Shown here: positions 33,291 through 33,548 of the stretch, piece by piece
Layout: each line of letters starts with the position of its first letter
Numbering within the stretch: position 1 is the first letter of the stretch
Assembly (NCBI RefSeq): GCF_022267315.1
Contig: NZ_JAIKLE010000052.1
Coordinates: 1-33,548, forward strand
Length of the DNA: 33,548 bases
DNA from: Maribellus maritimus
GTDB lineage: Bacteria; Bacteroidota; Bacteroidia; Bacteroidales; Prolixibacteraceae
Direction of reading: 5' to 3'
The notes under the pieces: generated by a model
Seen by the model: the letters and a program-made list of their open reading frames with translations, nothing else
Database searches by the model: none
Told to the model about the DNA's origin: nothing
Made by a program: the position numbers and the translations under genes

Positions 33291-33548
33291 TTAAAACCAC
33301 CTCCTTTGGTGGTGGTAATGTTTAAATGGCTTTGCATCTAAAATTATTAACTTAGAGAAATGAGTAATTTCAAAAAACTAAGCCATGTTATATATTGGTG
33401 TACCTTATCATATTGTTTGGACACCAAAGTACCGATATCGAATTCTAGAAGGTCTTGTTAAGGAACAACTTTTAAAAGATATTCCGATGCATTTAGAATG
33501 GAAATCATGTGAATTAATTGAGATGAATATTCAAATAGACCACATTCA
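33291..33548 (+). mobile_element. IS200/IS605-family element, left end and truncated by window
   Basis: A subterminal hairpin (ACCACC 33296-33301 with GGTGGT 33308-33313, TCCTTT loop) precedes an IS200-type tnpA by about 47 bp, as expected for the left end of this family. The left boundary is approximate and the element continues beyond the window. Confidence 0.65.
33360..33548 (+). pseudogene. tnpA: IS200-type transposase gene tnpA, 5' part, apparent frameshift
   Basis: The ATG at 33360 gives MSNFKKLSHVIYWC, the usual N-terminus of one IS200 TnpA group. The frame is then lost by one extra base near 33400-33405, since YHIVWTPKYRYRILEGL continues in the next frame. The second frame also offers an ATG at 33385 (MLYIGVPYHIVWTPKYR), so a shortened but still catalytic protein is conceivable. 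The last residues seen are IQIDHI, the start of the HUH metal motif; the catalytic Tyr lies outside the window. Family certain, integrity uncertain. Confidence 0.75.

Noticed and set aside
33308..33322. Similarity of GTGGTAATGTTT to GTGGTAATATTT near 18438 as evidence that both IS ends are the same
   Set aside because: Only about 12 bp match, one is a left end and the other a right end; chance cannot be excluded.

Overview
The window looks like chromosomal DNA of a glycan-degrading Bacteroidota. Marinilabiliales/Prolixibacteraceae is a plausible guess but not proven. The basis is two SusC/SusD systems, each with its own ECF sigma factor and FecR-type anti-sigma factor, FGly-type sulfatases, a LytS/LytTR two-component pair, a 6-bladed beta-propeller protein, AT-rich spacers and TAnnTTTG-like -7 boxes.

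Layout. (1) 1-424: 3' end of a glycoside hydrolase, probably GH106-like. (2) 635-1663: an unrecognised 145-aa protein, a hairpin-rich leader, a five-repeat CRISPR array with no cas genes in the window, and a likely array terminator. A strong terminator facing the other way (1836-1863) has no visible gene feeding it. (3) 2224-6541: a tight plus-strand operon of sensor kinase, response regulator and GH3 lipoprotein. (4) 6542-9531: a gene-poor stretch with an ORF fossil, a minus-strand pair (6-bladed propeller protein plus a CxxC thioredoxin-like protein) and a solo copy of an IS-associated hairpin element. (5) 9532-17635, minus: PUL 1, read as sigma, FecR, SusC, SusD, DUF6528-like lipoprotein. 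(6) 17636-18984: a decayed IS200/IS605 tnpA followed by the same hairpin element. (7) 18985-31813, minus: PUL 2, read as sigma, FecR, SusC, SusD, DUF6807, Gfo/Idh/MocA, two sulfatases. (8) 31814-33548, plus: a structured GC-richer block, an ArdC-like gene and the start of a second IS200-type element, which suggest a mobile-element edge.

How the genes fit together. Both SusC proteins carry an N-terminal STN domain, the signalling module that contacts FecR-type anti-sigma factors. Each locus is therefore probably switched on by its own glycan import through SusC, FecR and the ECF sigma factor. PUL 1 encodes transport and a beta-propeller protein but no enzyme. PUL 2 combines uptake with two sulfatases and an oxidoreductase, which suggests a sulfated glycan whose backbone enzymes lie elsewhere. 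The GH3 operon is controlled separately by its own LytS/LytTR pair. No tRNA or rRNA genes were seen.
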